16,139 nucleotides of DNA from an uncultured Selenomonadaceae bacterium (GTDB lineage: Bacteria > Bacillota > Negativicutes > Selenomonadales > Selenomonadaceae). Positions 7,093 to 14,067 of this stretch are shown here, in pieces. Each line of letters starts with the position of its first letter. Within the stretch, counting starts at the first letter, position 1. A program made the translations under genes and the position numbers. Where the stretch lies: NCBI GenBank assembly GCA_905236145.1, contig CAJOOE010000007.1:1-16139 (forward strand), given 5' to 3'. The notes under the pieces were generated by a model. The model made no database searches. It saw only the letters and a program-made list of their open reading frames with translations, and was not told the DNA's origin.

Positions 7093-8535
7093 TCAGTCAG
7101 CTTCTCGATAATACAAATGATTCCTGCGTCCCTTCTCTATCGGTCGCCATTTTCCCGGCAAGGTCTTTTGCATGGCATCGACATTGTCCGGGCCGCAAAT
7201 GAACAACATCGGCTTTGAAGTATCCAATGAATTTACAACGACTTTGGGAACTATATCCGTTACGCTCCAATCAAGTTGTTTACTTTCCTTGTCAACTTCT
7301 TCTTTCTCCACAACTTTCTTGATATAATGCCCCGTGTAACAGGTGAAGGACACTACATTTCCACGCGGTGCGTAACAGTATACTTCCGTGCCTTGATCCA
7401 AGTACGGCCGTGCAGCCGAAGCCAGGTCATAAGCCGAATGTTCTTCCATTTTCGGAGCCGCCACAAAAAAAACCAACCCGACATAAACAACCGACATCAC
7501 TGCCGCACCTCGGAAAAATTTTACACCGAGATTGCAGAAATAACGTGCCATTAAAAGTACCACAGGGAACATATACGGAAATGTGTATGTGACGTATTTG
7601 GTCGCAAAGCACTGGAATACCGCAAACACGGTTACCGCCCATATCAACAGAAAGCGTGTATCCGTGTCCGTTTTCGGCCGCCAACCGCTCCGCAATTTTT
7701 TGAAAAAGGCAGGGATCGCCACCCATATCCAAGGGAAAAATCCGACCAAGAAAATACCGATGTAATAGTACCAAACATTATCGCGGGGATGCTCCGCCAC
7801 AGTCGCCCGCATAACATTATGGACACCCAAAAACACATCAATAAAATCCTGCCCGTGCTGTAAAAACATCGGGACATACCAGATACTTACAACCGCCGGG
7901 AACAGCAGGAACCCGAAAAGCACCTGCTTGACAAACAGGGCTTTAATATCCCCCTGCACCAACAAAAACAGCAGAATTATAAGTCCCGGCAGACACAGAC
8001 CGATCGGTCCCTTGTCCAGTACCGCTATGGCGGCGGAAAAAAAAGCAAGATAATACCAATTATAATTCTTTTGTTTATAACCGCAGTGGAAGGCAATCAA
8101 AGTCAAAGAAACCGTAAACAACAACGTCATATCGGTGATAACGGCATGCCCGATGTACCACGTTTCCAGAGAAGTCGCAAAAATCAAAGTTGCCACGAAG
8201 GCAATTTTGGCGTTGTACAATTTTTTTCCCCAAAGGTAAAGCAAGATCATCGAAAGCAACACCGTCAGAGCCGGTGCAAGCCGGGCGGCAAAATTCGTAA
8301 AACCGAAAACACCGAACGCCGCCGCCAATTCCCAGTAAAAGAAAATCGGCTGGTCAAACCAAAAATTACCGAAGATACGGGGAAAAAAGTAATCATCATA
8401 CACCGCCATTTCCCGTGCCGTTTCGACGTAATTACATTCTACCGGGTCGGTTACGGTCAAAAAATTATTGCCCAATATATAAAGCAGTAACCATATTCCT
8501 GCCGAAACGGCAAGATATTTTTTTTCGTCTGCCAT
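7093..8535 (-). CDS. ArnT-like GT83 / PMT-family lipid glycosyltransferase
   Basis: A 480-aa multi-pass inner-membrane protein with about 10-12 hydrophobic segments and a C-terminal soluble region (last ~110 aa). Family hallmarks are an acidic pair in the first periplasmic loop (DPVECNYVETAREM), the DQPIFFYWEL motif (KPP-x-YW in relatives) and LDKGPIGLCLPGL. ArnT/PMT enzymes take a sugar from a polyprenyl-phosphate carrier and attach it to lipid A or another acceptor on the periplasmic side. It is slightly shorter than E. coli ArnT (about 550 aa). A TTG at 8550 opens the frame, but GGAGG (8548-8544) sits 8 nt before the ATG at 8535, so I place the start there. It is the first gene of the cassette, behind the promoter at 8677-8649, with GT2, deacetylase and epimerase following. 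Transfer of an aminosugar to lipid A or LPS core is the favoured role; other surface acceptors remain possible. Confidence 0.88.
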   Translation of the reverse strand: MADEKKYLAVSAGIWLLLYILGNNFLTVTDPVECNYVETAREMAVYDDYFFPRIFGNFWFDQPIFFYWELAAAFGVFGFTNFAARLAPALTVLLSMILLYLWGKKLYNAKIAFVATLIFATSLETWYIGHAVITDMTLLFTVSLTLIAFHCGYKQKNYNWYYLAFFSAAIAVLDKGPIGLCLPGLIILLFLLVQGDIKALFVKQVLFGFLLFPAVVSIWYVPMFLQHGQDFIDVFLGVHNVMRATVAEHPRDNVWYYYIGIFLVGFFPWIWVAIPAFFKKLRSGWRPKTDTDTRFLLIWAVTVFAVFQCFATKYVTYTFPYMFPVVLLMARYFCNLGVKFFRGAAVMSVVYVGLVFFVAAPKMEEHSAYDLASAARPYLDQGTEVYCYAPRGNVVSFTCYTGHYIKKVVEKEEVDKESKQLDWSVTDIVPKVVVNSLDTSKPMLFICGPDNVDAMQKTLPGKWRPIEKGRRNHLYYREAD

Positions 8536-8543
8536 CCTTCCTG

Positions 8544-8548
8544 CCTCC
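8544..8548 (-). promoter_or_regulatory. Ribosome binding site that sets the GT83 start
   Basis: GGAGG on the minus strand, 8 nt upstream of the ATG at 8535-8533. The alternative TTG at 8550-8548 overlaps this site, which makes it an unlikely start. Confidence 0.75.
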
Positions 8549-8588
8549 AAAATTAAGTAACGGGCAAAATCAATACAAATTTTACAAA

Positions 8589-8643
8589 TCCCGGATCTGC
8601 CGGTTCACTCCGGGACAAAAAACCTTCCCGTGACAGCCGGCAG
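8589..8643 (-). promoter_or_regulatory. Structured leader with two mutually exclusive hairpins upstream of the GT83 operon
   Basis: In the minus-strand transcript, fold A pairs CTGCCGG (8643-8637) with CCGGCAG (8603-8597), and inside it GTGA...TCAC (8633-8630 with 8608-8605) and GGGA/TCCC (8629-8626 with 8615-8612). Fold B instead pairs TCCCGGA (8615-8609) with TCCGGGA (8595-8589), which uses a strand of fold A and loops out its closing arm. The five segments are ordered as in an attenuator. Only a weak T-rich stretch (TTTGTAAAATTTG) follows fold B, so termination is not obvious. The predicted transcription start is close to 8641, so the first two bases of the outer stem may not be transcribed. 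Confidence 0.45.
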
Positions 8644-8648
8644 AAATC

Positions 8649-8677
8649 ATAATACTACACTATCCGCAGTTAGTCAA
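8649..8677 (-). promoter_or_regulatory. Sigma-70-type promoter of the lipid-sugar cassette, with palindrome over the -35 box
   Basis: On the minus strand TTGACT (8677-8672) and TATTAT (8654-8649) are spaced by 17 nt, a near-consensus promoter, with a likely start around 8641 and a leader of about 105 nt to the GT83 ATG. The perfect inverted repeat GTCAAT-G-ATTGAC (8673-8685) covers five bases of the -35 box and extends upstream, the position of a repressor or activator operator. This lets the four-gene cassette be controlled separately from hldD just upstream. Confidence 0.75.
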
Positions 8678-8728
8678 TGATTGACACCGACCCTTACCCC
8701 CGAAGTCGCGGACACCTGTCGCCGATTT

Positions 8729-9700
8729 TCAGTTGACGTATGAAAAATAACCGCCGTCGTCCAAAAATTTGCAATACTCGCGGACGGCTGTATCAAGCGG
8801 AGTAAAGCCGCCGCGATAACCGGCGTTCTGCAACTTCGTCATATCCGCCTCCGTGAAGTTTTGATATTTGCCGATAAGTTCCGCCGGGAAATCACAATAA
8901 TCAATTTTCCCGGTGCCGATCGCGTTTATTATTGCCCGTGCGACTTCGTTGAAAGTGTGAGCCTTACCGGTGCCGCAGTTGTAAACGCCGTTCGGAATAT
9001 CGTTTTCCAAGCACCACAAATTTACCTTCACAACGTCCTTTACATAGACAAAATCGCGTTTCTGTTCTCCGTCGCCGTAACCGTCCGTACCTTTGAAAAG
9101 TCTTGCCCGACCGCCGGCTCTCAATCTCTTGTAAAGTTGGTATACAATCGATGCCATTTTTCCCTTGTGATGTTCCTGCGGGCCGTAGACGTTGAAATAT
9201 TTCAAGCCGATAACTTTACTGCGGGCGTCGGTCAAAAATTGCCGGACGTAGCGATCAAATGCAAGTTTTGAAAAGGCGTAAGGATTTAAAGCGTCCTCGC
9301 AAGCGTCCTCTTCCCGGAAACCGTTTTTCCCGCCGCCGTAAGTTGACGCACTCGACGCGTAGATAAACGGGACTTGACGATTTACGCAAAATTTCAAAAG
9401 TTCTTTGGAATACTCGTAATTTTCCCGCATCATATAGTTTACGTCATACTCCATTGTATCGGAGCAGGCTCCCTCGTGGAAAATTCCGTCAATGTCCAGC
9501 CCGAAAAAATCGCTGTGGGTGAACGTCTTTAAAAAATCGTCCTTGTGTTGATAGTCTATAAAGTGCAAACCGATTAAATTTTTGTATTTCTCGTCGCGTT
9601 TCAAATCGTCAACAATCAAAATATCCGTCCGTCCGCGAACGTTAAGTTCTCTTACAATGTTACTGCCGATAAATCCGGCTCCGCCCGTCACAATAATCAT
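8729..9700 (-). CDS. hldD: ADP-L-glycero-D-manno-heptose 6-epimerase
   Basis: A 323-aa extended SDR that aligns by eye with E. coli HldD (RfaD) over most of its length: MIIVTGGAGFIGSNIV at the NAD site, GIFHEGACSDTMEYD, YMMRENYEYSKELL, IYASSASTYGG, YAFSKLAFD (catalytic Tyr and Lys), KYFNVYGPQEHHKGKMAS (with the second-base Lys of HKG), FKGTDGYGDGEQKRDFVYVKDV and a NFTEADMTKLQNAGY tail. It inverts C6'' of ADP-D,D-heptose to make the L,D-heptose donor of the LPS inner core, in the cytosol. Its presence is strong evidence for an outer membrane with a heptose-containing core. GGGAGGAG lies a few bases before the ATG. The next gene downstream starts about 190 nt away behind its own promoter, and no convincing terminator separates them, so some read-through is possible. 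Confidence 0.95.
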   Translation of the reverse strand: MIIVTGGAGFIGSNIVRELNVRGRTDILIVDDLKRDEKYKNLIGLHFIDYQHKDDFLKTFTHSDFFGLDIDGIFHEGACSDTMEYDVNYMMRENYEYSKELLKFCVNRQVPFIYASSASTYGGGKNGFREEDACEDALNPYAFSKLAFDRYVRQFLTDARSKVIGLKYFNVYGPQEHHKGKMASIVYQLYKRLRAGGRARLFKGTDGYGDGEQKRDFVYVKDVVKVNLWCLENDIPNGVYNCGTGKAHTFNEVARAIINAIGTGKIDYCDFPAELIGKYQNFTEADMTKLQNAGYRGGFTPLDTAVREYCKFLDDGGYFSYVN

Positions 9701-9870
9701 TTTTATCTCCTCCCGCGTCTTTCAAAAACTCTTCCGGTTTAAATTCAATGCCGCAAAAATTTTTCCTGCCGCCGTCTTTATGTGAAAGGTTTAGCAAAAT
9801 TTTGCAGGAAATTGTTTATATTTGAAGAAAGAGTGTCGGACGGTCGATTAAAAAGGAGATTAAAAAAATT
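9701..9870. promoter_or_regulatory. Divergent intergenic region between hldD and the ligase-rex gene run
   Basis: This 170-bp gap holds the start signals of both arms but I find no convincing -35/-10 pair in either direction. It contains a perfect 12-bp palindrome, GCAAAATTTTGC (9794-9805), about 65 bp before the ligase start. I see no good match to the Rex operator (TTGTGAA..TTCACAA type). A plus-strand AAGGAG site precedes the ligase ATG with a long spacing (about 12 nt). Confidence 0.4.
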
Positions 9871-11604
9871 ATGAACAGAGTGAGCGTCTTTGTCAGACGC
9901 AGGAGAATAGAAAAACTTGAACGCTGGACTTTGAGGGCGATTCTGGCTGAGGCTTTTTTTTTGGCGTTATTTCCGAGTGTCGCGGCGGGTGCGGTAATCG
10001 TCGGTATTTTGACTTGGTTTTTGCGTTTGCAGACAGATCCCCGATTCAAAATGCGAAGTCTGCCGTTTGACGTGCCGGTTACAATTTTTGTTTTAATCGG
10101 AGCGATGTCGGTTTTTCTTTCGCCGGCAAGAAGTTTTTCGTTGTTTTACAATTATTGCGGACTTGTGGGAATTTACGGACTGACTTATATTTTGGTCGGG
10201 CAGAATATCCGGAATTATTCTCAGGTGAAAAGTTTTTTTGCGGCGTTGGGTTCTTCCGCAATTTTGGTCGTGCTGTGGGGATATTTTCAATATATTTTCG
10301 GAATAGATACCGCAGATATGAAATGGGTTGACGGGGACGCTTTCCCGGAACTGAAAAAGCGGGTGTTCTCCACTCTGGAAAATCCGAATGTCCTTGCCGG
10401 CTATTTGGACGTGTTTATCTGTCTGTTTTTGGGTTTGCTGTCGAAGGTCGAAGGGAAATTTGAAAAAATAATTTTAATCGGCTTGATTGTCGGATTTTCC
10501 GCTTGCCTTGCGATGACTTATTCACGCGGAGCATTTTTGTCGCTGGCAATAATTTTTGTGATTTACGGCATTTTGCGGGACAAGAGAATTTTGCTTTTGT
10601 TCATCATAATAACCGGTGCGACTGTTTACGGCGACGCGACTTTTACCGACAGAATTTTGTCTGTATTCACTTCCTCGACCGATTCTTCGGAAGGCTTGCG
10701 AATAGGAATTTGGGTCAGCACGATTTCAATGATAGCGGATCACCCTTTCGCCGGAATAGGCTGGGGAGCGTATAAATTTATTTATCCGCAATACAATTAT
10801 TATCTTGAAGATCCGAATGTTTTGATCTATCACGCACACAATTTATTTTTGAATGTTGCGGCTGAAGTCGGAATTGTCGGAGCATTGGCGTTTTTCTGGT
10901 ATTTTTTCGGGACAATGTTTTCCGCTCTGTCCTCCGATTCCGATGAAAGATTTGAAAAAATTAAATTGAGTTTTGCGGAAGTCATGCGTCAAGCCGCCGA
11001 AAAAGATTTTACGCCGCGACTTGTAAATATTTTTATGACAAGCAAATTTTTGCAGACTTTGGCTCAAAGTAAATCCCTGCTTATGACGCGAATGAGCGAC
11101 CTTTCCGATAAACTCATGGACATGATTTCTTTCACGCCGAGCGAGGAGGAATTGAGGAAATCCGGGAAAAGCGACGAGGATATAAAAGACGAAGATATTT
11201 CCGACGAAGAAAATCCGGAGCTTGTACACCACGAAGAATTAAAGTGGAGTTCTCCGCCGATTGCCGAACAAAAAAAATCCGATGAGTCGGAAGATTCTCC
11301 GGACTCCGGCGAAGAAAAAGACAAAGAAAAAGACAAAGACGACGAATTTAAAACCGATTTGCAGAAATTTGCCGACGAAACAAATTTTGAAAAACTTTCC
11401 GCACTATGGGACAAAAAAACTGCGGAAGGCTTGAGATTCGGAATAGGGCTTGCATTTTTGTCAATGACTTTGAACGGGATAACCGACGACGTACTTTTCA
11501 ATATTCCCAGTGCCATGTTGATGTGGCAACTCGGTGCATTGAGTGCGGCAATAAATTTAATTTCAAATGATGAAACGGTCAAAAAAAGGAGACGACGCAA
11601 ATGA
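9871..11604 (+). CDS. O-antigen ligase / polymerase family membrane protein (Wzy_C) with charged insertion
   Basis: A 577-aa polytopic inner-membrane protein. About ten hydrophobic segments occupy residues 20-350, with the Wzy_C-type loop including YSRGAFLSL, SSEGLRIGIW, HPFAGIGWGAYKF and YHAHNLFLNVAAEVG (H321-H323 region), characteristic of WaaL ligases and Wzy polymerases that handle Und-PP-linked glycans in the periplasm. Between residues about 350 and 515 lies a long hydrophilic stretch, helical at first and then very acidic/lysine-rich (EEKDKEKDKDDE near 480-490), before the last membrane segments (FGIGLAFLSMTLNGITDDVLFNIPSAMLMWQLGAL). Ordinary family members lack such an insert and are 400-450 aa. 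The protein ends KKRRRRK. Its TGA overlaps the rex ATG by 4 nt. Lipid A-core ligase is the favoured role given hldD across the divergent gap; a polymerase is the alternative. Confidence 0.82.
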   Translation: MNRVSVFVRRRRIEKLERWTLRAILAEAFFLALFPSVAAGAVIVGILTWFLRLQTDPRFKMRSLPFDVPVTIFVLIGAMSVFLSPARSFSLFYNYCGLVGIYGLTYILVGQNIRNYSQVKSFFAALGSSAILVVLWGYFQYIFGIDTADMKWVDGDAFPELKKRVFSTLENPNVLAGYLDVFICLFLGLLSKVEGKFEKIILIGLIVGFSACLAMTYSRGAFLSLAIIFVIYGILRDKRILLLFIIITGATVYGDATFTDRILSVFTSSTDSSEGLRIGIWVSTISMIADHPFAGIGWGAYKFIYPQYNYYLEDPNVLIYHAHNLFLNVAAEVGIVGALAFFWYFFGTMFSALSSDSDERFEKIKLSFAEVMRQAAEKDFTPRLVNIFMTSKFLQTLAQSKSLLMTRMSDLSDKLMDMISFTPSEEELRKSGKSDEDIKDEDISDEENPELVHHEELKWSSPPIAEQKKSDESEDSPDSGEEKDKEKDKDDEFKTDLQKFADETNFEKLSALWDKKTAEGLRFGIGLAFLSMTLNGITDDVLFNIPSAMLMWQLGALSAAINLISNDETVKKRRRRK

Positions 11605-12230
11605 AAAAGTATATTTCCGGAGCAACCATTGACAGATTGCCGATTTATTTGAGGACGTTGCAGCTTGCCGAAGAAGAAGGGAAAATGATTATTTCTTCCG
11701 AAGAACTCGGTCGGCGGCTCGACATTACGCCGGAACAGATTCGCAAAGATTTGACTTCTTTCGGACAATTCGGCAGAAAAGGTATCGGATATTTTGTCGC
11801 GGAACTGAAAAATCATATCGGCAAAATTTTGGGGCTTGACAATCATTGGCGGCTTGCGATAATAGGCGTCGGGCATTTGGGGGCGGCTCTGGCGAATTAC
11901 GAAAATTTTACTTCTCTCGGCTTTGAAATTTCCGCACTGTTCGATATTGACGAGCGGGTAACAGGCTACGAAATAAACGGCGTAAAAATTTACGACCTGC
12001 GAAAACTTGATTCGGTCGTCAAGAGGAAAAATATCGACATCGGCATTATAACGGTTCCGGCTGTCGACGCTCAAGAAGTTGCCGATATGCTGATTCAAGC
12101 CGGGGTTAAAGGAATTTGGAATTTCGCACCGGTCAAGCTGAATGTCCCGCGAAATATAAAATTGGTCAATGAAGATTTGACCGTCGGATTAAACGCGTTG
12201 AGTTATCACTTGACGCAGGAGAGCAATTAA
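11601..12230 (+). CDS. rex: Redox-sensing transcriptional repressor Rex
   Basis: A 209-aa Rex protein, the usual size. The N-terminal winged helix (about 1-75) contains RLPIYLRTLQLAEEEG, ISSEELGRRLDITPEQIRKDLTSFGQFGRKGIGY, and the C-terminal Rossmann domain has AIIGVGHLGAALANY (NAD(H)-binding glycine motif), FDIDERVTGYEINGVKIYD, IITVPAVDAQEVADML and the closing EDLTVGLNALSYHL. Rex senses the NADH/NAD+ ratio and, when NADH is low, represses fermentation and respiration genes. It is typical of Firmicutes and other Gram-positive-lineage bacteria, so its presence beside LPS genes supports a diderm Firmicute. The ATG lies inside the last codons of the ligase gene (ATGA overlap), and trmB starts 16 nt after its stop, so it is embedded in an operon. 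No Rex-like operator was found in the window. Confidence 0.96.
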   Translation: MKKYISGATIDRLPIYLRTLQLAEEEGKMIISSEELGRRLDITPEQIRKDLTSFGQFGRKGIGYFVAELKNHIGKILGLDNHWRLAIIGVGHLGAALANYENFTSLGFEISALFDIDERVTGYEINGVKIYDLRKLDSVVKRKNIDIGIITVPAVDAQEVADMLIQAGVKGIWNFAPVKLNVPRNIKLVNEDLTVGLNALSYHLTQESN

Positions 12231-12246
12231 ATCGGAGGGAAAAATT

Positions 12247-12894
12247 TTGAGATTGAGGAAAAAACCTCACACGGACGAGAAACTTAAAAATTTTGCCGGC
12301 TTTGTGATAACCGGAGAGATCGGAGAAGAGCGGCAAGGGCATTGGCGGGAACTTTTCGGCGAAAATTCCGGCAAAGAATTGCAAGTCGAATTGGGTACCG
12401 GCAAAGGTGATTTTATAGTCCGGTCTGCGGAAAGAAATCCGGATATAAATTTTGTCGGGCTTGAAGTCGAGGCGACGGTTGTTTTGGCGGCGGCAAGGAA
12501 AATTGCCGAAAAAAATTTGTCAAATGTCCGGCTTGTCGTTTTCGACATAAACAAAATTTCGGAAATTTTTGCACCGGGAGAGATTGACAAACTCTATATA
12601 AATTTCTGCGATCCCTGGCCTAAAAAACGTCACGCGAAACGCAGACTGACTTACATAAAATTTTTGGAAATGTACCGGAAAATTTTGAAACCCGGCGGGA
12701 AAATTCAATTCAAGACGGACAATCGCGGACTTTTCGATTTTTCTCTCGAACAATTCGCTCTTGCCGGATTGAAGATAAGTGAATTGACTTTCGACCTTCA
12801 CGCGGCGGAACCCGCAGACAACATTCGCACGGAATACGAAAACAGATTTTCCGGTGAAGGCGTTCCGATAAATCGTTGTGTCGTCGAATTTTGA
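12247..12894 (+). CDS. trmB: tRNA (guanine-N7)-methyltransferase
   Basis: A 215-aa SAM-dependent methyltransferase that makes m7G46 in the variable loop of tRNAs. Visible are the SAM-binding LGTGKGDFI, FVGLEVEATVV, VRLVVFDI, the family-specific INFCDPWPKKRHAKRRL block, LKPGGKIQFKTDNRGLF and a C-terminal NIRTEYENRF. Length matches the family. Translation starts at TTG 12247 with GGAGGG 7 nt upstream; a second in-frame TTG two codons later is less well spaced. It follows rex by 16 nt and precedes the ftsW-type gene by 15 nt, so it is co-transcribed with both, although its job in tRNA modification has no direct link to its neighbours. Confidence 0.95.
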   Translation: MRLRKKPHTDEKLKNFAGFVITGEIGEERQGHWRELFGENSGKELQVELGTGKGDFIVRSAERNPDINFVGLEVEATVVLAAARKIAEKNLSNVRLVVFDINKISEIFAPGEIDKLYINFCDPWPKKRHAKRRLTYIKFLEMYRKILKPGGKIQFKTDNRGLFDFSLEQFALAGLKISELTFDLHAAEPADNIRTEYENRFSGEGVPINRCVVEF

Positions 12895-12909
12895 AAGGCG
12901 GTGATTTGA

Positions 12910-14043
12910 TTGCCGAACACCGGTTCCGAAAAAAATTTTGACAATACGGAAAAAAGATTTTGGAATAATGACATGGAGGCTTTAATCGGCATTATGGTCG
13001 TCCTCCTGATTCTCGGCACGATAAATGTTTTCAGTTCAAGTTTCATTATCGCGGAGGCGGAATTTGATACGCCGTACTTTTTTCTGAAACGCCACATTAT
13101 AAATATAATCGTCGGTTTTATTTGCTTTATAATTTGTTTCCGTTTCGATTATCACGTCTGGCGAAAATATATTCCGTTTATTTTGATCGCAACCGTCATT
13201 TCTTTGGTCTTGGTCTTGCTTATAGGGCCTTCGGTCAACGGATCTAAACGCTGGTTGCCTTTGGGCGTTACTCAATTTCAGCCGGCAGAGGCGGCAAAAC
13301 TTGTTTCGATAATGATGGCGGCGGCTTATCTTTCCGTCCAAGTAAAAATGCAACGACCGATAAAAATTCTTACCGTTCAATTCGGATTGATATTCATAAT
13401 GTTCTTTTTGACGGAGCAGGAGCCTGACATGGGAACGGCGGCGATAATTTTGACGATTCCCATGATAATGATGGTGCTTGCCGGACTTTCTTGGGAAAAA
13501 ATAAAGATGATGTTGCTTTTCGCACTTTGCGGGGCTGTTCTGATGATTTTGCGACAGCCTTACCGATTGGAAAGATTGAAAGTCGTCTATGATCCCTGGT
13601 CGGACGCTCAAAATATGGGTTATCAAACCGTTCAATCTCTTTCCGCGATAGGCTCCGGAGAATTGACCGGAATGGGTTTGGGCGTGGGCGTAAGCAAGTA
13701 CGATTATTTGCCGGAGGCTCACACTGATTTTGCCTTTGCGATTTTCTGCCAAGAAAACGGATTTTTGGGAGCGATATTTGTATTTTTGTTGTTTGCGGCT
13801 TTGGCGGTTTATGCGGCAAGGGTGGCAAGCCGGGCAAAGGACGAGTACGGTCAACTTTTGGCGGCGGGAATAATGATTTTGGTTGTCGGACAGGCGGCGG
13901 CAAATTTGCTTATGGTCGGCGGGATTTTGCCGGTCGTCGGAGTTCCGCTGCCTTTCATAAGTTACGGCGGGACTTCTCTGATGGTCACAATGTCGGCTAT
14001 GGGAATTTTGGTAAACATAGGTAAAAACGGCGAAAAAGATTAA
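12910..14043 (+). CDS. ftsW: SEDS-family peptidoglycan glycosyltransferase, FtsW/SpoVE type
   Basis: A 377-aa membrane protein with about ten transmembrane segments, the expected length for FtsW. Family marks are VFSSS in the first helix, PSVNGSKRWLPLG followed by QPAEAAKL, the catalytic acidic loop TEQEPDMGTA (D173), a YDPWSDAQNMGYQTVQSLSAIGSGEL loop with GLGVGVSKYDYLPEAHTDFAFA, and VVGVPLPFISYGGTS near the C-terminus. FtsW polymerises lipid II into septal glycan together with a class B PBP. The PEAHTDF and PFISYGGTS forms favour FtsW/SpoVE over RodA. The TTG start lies just after a GGCGGTGAT Shine-Dalgarno-like stretch; an ATG at about residue 21 is an alternative that would remove the polar N-terminal tail. 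It sits 15 nt after trmB and 24 nt before the PTS gene. No ftsZ/mur cluster is next to it here. Confidence 0.9.
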   Translation: MPNTGSEKNFDNTEKRFWNNDMEALIGIMVVLLILGTINVFSSSFIIAEAEFDTPYFFLKRHIINIIVGFICFIICFRFDYHVWRKYIPFILIATVISLVLVLLIGPSVNGSKRWLPLGVTQFQPAEAAKLVSIMMAAAYLSVQVKMQRPIKILTVQFGLIFIMFFLTEQEPDMGTAAIILTIPMIMMVLAGLSWEKIKMMLLFALCGAVLMILRQPYRLERLKVVYDPWSDAQNMGYQTVQSLSAIGSGELTGMGLGVGVSKYDYLPEAHTDFAFAIFCQENGFLGAIFVFLLFAALAVYAARVASRAKDEYGQLLAAGIMILVVGQAAANLLMVGGILPVVGVPLPFISYGGTSLMVTMSAMGILVNIGKNGEKD

Positions 14044-14067
14044 CCGGGTCAACAGGTGGAAAGTTAA

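Noticed and set aside
8700..8725. Inverted repeat just downstream of hldD as a terminator
   Set aside because: The GCGACA/TGTCCGC pairing is interrupted, has almost no loop and lacks a T-run.
9701..9870. Rex operator controlling the rex operon
   Set aside because: No TTGTGAA..TTCACAA-like or TTGTTAA..TTAACAA-like palindrome was found; ATTGTTTATA alone is too weak a match.
11064..12098. Minus-strand open frame of 344 codons across the ligase tail and rex
   Set aside because: It is antisense to two well-supported genes, and its serine-rich product mirrors the acidic low-complexity insert of the ligase.
13036..14052. Minus-strand open frame of 338 codons opposite ftsW
   Set aside because: The product is Arg/Gln/His-rich without membrane or catalytic motifs; the plus strand encodes an intact FtsW-type protein.
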